Source: Amia ocellicauda
Lineage: Eukaryota > Chordata > Actinopteri > Amiiformes > Amiidae
Reading direction: 5' to 3'
Assembly (NCBI RefSeq): GCF_036373705.1
Contig: NC_089850.1
Span: forward strand, 27,100,733-27,164,732
Length of the DNA: 64,000 bases
Positions 62,495-64,000 of the stretch are shown here, piece by piece. The notes under the pieces are model-generated. The model was not told where the DNA came from. It did not search any database and worked only from the letters and a program-made list of their open reading frames with translations. Position numbers and translations under genes: made by a program. The number at the start of each line of letters is the position of its first letter. The first letter of the stretch is position 1.

Positions 62495-64000
62495 GTACTT
62501 GAGTCTGTGTTGTCTTTTAATACTTTCGTAGATCATGCAGTGTGCGCTTTCTGGAAAGATTATAAAATATCCCAAGTTTATCCCAAGATTATAAAATATG
62601 CCAAGTTGCCCACCTGGGTAGAAGCATTGGACCAGAGTACAGGATGGGTATAAACAACCTGGAGATGTTTCAGACCTGCAGTTAAAAAAGCATAACACTT
62701 TTTGACAGCGTAAGTCTTCAATTCTCCTAGGGTGCAGGGACTTGACAGGCTGGATAAAAACCCAGAAGAAAACAGGCCTGCTGTATTTTAATAAACAGTG
62801 CATGTGTTGCTGTGATGAGATGGTTTGTGTAACGAGTTATTTTGTTAGCTCTTGCCCTGGAGTCTTAAAGTACATTTCAGTGGAGCTAACAGGCAGATTA
62901 TTTAGGGATATCATTGCAACCACTCCATGAACCACTCTCCTGGAAATAGCTGGTATTATTTAGACTGCAAGTTTTGACAGAAGTAGCCTACTTAAAGGAT
63001 ATAGAATTCTCTTGTTTAATCATTTGTATTTGGTATACAATATTCTTAATGAAGCAAATATGATTCCAAATCAATTTTGAGTGTAAAAATACATATACAT
63101 TTGTCTTATCAATTACAATAAATAAAAGCTGATGCATAATGAGAAAAGACTGGTTTTATCTAATGTCAGACATTCTGTAAAACATTTAAAAATGTTATTG
63201 GATCAGTAAATGGCATAGCTTTAGGTCTGCATTTTGTTCCTCCTTCAGCTAACAGCTGGTATGAAGATTCCCTTGAAATGTACCAATTTCATTTTTTTAA
63301 AGTCACATACGGAGGTAGCAATGTTAAGTCAGGTGTCAAAAATTGTACTTTTAAGGGATTGTCATGCTTTGACAGTATAAACAGAGGTTTTCTAATGACA
63401 CAAGCATTGAAATACAGACTCTCTGTAGTTACTTTTCTTTCACTAATTAACCCCCCTGGGGGATGGATATCCTAGGCAACAGGGATAACAGTGATATTAT
63501 AGTCAAGGCAACCAGAACAGATGTCAGGCTTAGATGTAGCCTATGTATCTTGAGAATGTTTCTCCATTTCTGATGAAACATATGATGTCATACCATTTAA
63601 ATTCCATGGATACAATCCCATGTTGCTATGAGTGCAGTAGTATTACAATACAATCTCCATTCTATTTGATAAACAATCTGGTGTGCCTTCCCTTTTTAGT
63701 TCTTTTGCACAGAAACCTTTGAAGAACTGGTTGAGTTATTGAAGCCAGCCCATATCTTGAAAACCACTGATTTAATTTTGATGTTGCAGTACAGCACATT
63801 ACATGTTTTTTAGGGTGACCTACTTCAATATATTATTGATGGTTACTTGTCAACATGTAGGAAACTGTAAACTCCACCTTGTCGAACCTTGTAAATTGTT
63901 GAACCAGTGTACCATAACCAGTAACTATTATCCATCAGAATGCAAATGCTACTATCTTAATATGGTTTTATGAAGGTTTTATTAACATGTTCAGTCTGAA
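62495..64000. other. LCA5 intron running off the window
   Basis: It starts with the donor GTACTT. No further LCA5 exon recognised before the window ends. Confidence 0.5.

Overview
The window is eukaryotic, from a vertebrate and most likely a ray-finned fish. The genes are split by GT-AG introns, the proteins are closest to vertebrate orthologues, and the repeats are of kinds common in fishes: Tc1/mariner elements, a DIRS retrotransposon, hAT MITEs and a tRNA-type SINE. Sequence alone does not let me choose between teleosts and older fish lineages. Coding exons were assembled by hand from splice sites, phase and resemblance to remembered human proteins; no search was run.

Five protein genes are supported. 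(1) RPS12, minus strand, 3.07-5.53 kb: a 132-residue ribosomal protein with a TOP-type first exon and two C/D snoRNAs in its introns (SNORD100 and a SNORD101-like gene). (2) SLC18B1, minus, 9.4-19.8 kb: a vesicular polyamine transporter in 14 exons, 455 residues, with a DIRS remnant in one intron and a hAT element in another. (3) An SH3BGRL3-like gene, plus, 22.1-23.3 kb, 94 residues. (4) SH3BGRL2, minus, 32.3-47.0 kb, 108 residues. (5) The first 301 codons of LCA5 (lebercilin), plus, running off the right edge, with a CpG-rich promoter near 48.9 kb. SH3BGRL2 and LCA5 are divergent neighbours, as I recall them in human 6q14; RPS12 and SLC18B1 are neighbours in human 6q23. Two SH3BGRL-family genes lie 9 kb apart (coding end to coding end) in convergent orientation.

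The rest is introns and spacers filled with mobile DNA. Four copies of one Tc1/mariner family with DD36E spacing (the group called Incomer) lie at 0.85-2.05 kb (+), 6.7-7.9 kb (-), 54.0-55.2 kb (-) and 57.9-59.1 kb (+). Two have intact transposase frames, one has an in-frame 5-codon loss, and one is broken. They form two inverted pairs, one around the whole RPS12 gene and one around the first coding exon of LCA5. A second, DD34E Tc1 element at 26.3-27.9 kb is complete and carries a 44-bp perfect hairpin; one of its ends lies alone near the SLC18B1 3' end. A third Tc1-like element, internally deleted, sits between the SH3BGRL2 and LCA5 promoters.

I found no wholly new biological system. The most interesting observations are the inverted transposon pairs around exons and genes, the intact transposases, the side-by-side SH3BGRL paralogues, and the promoter motifs (ZNF143-like pair, RFX half site) near SH3BGRL2 and LCA5.
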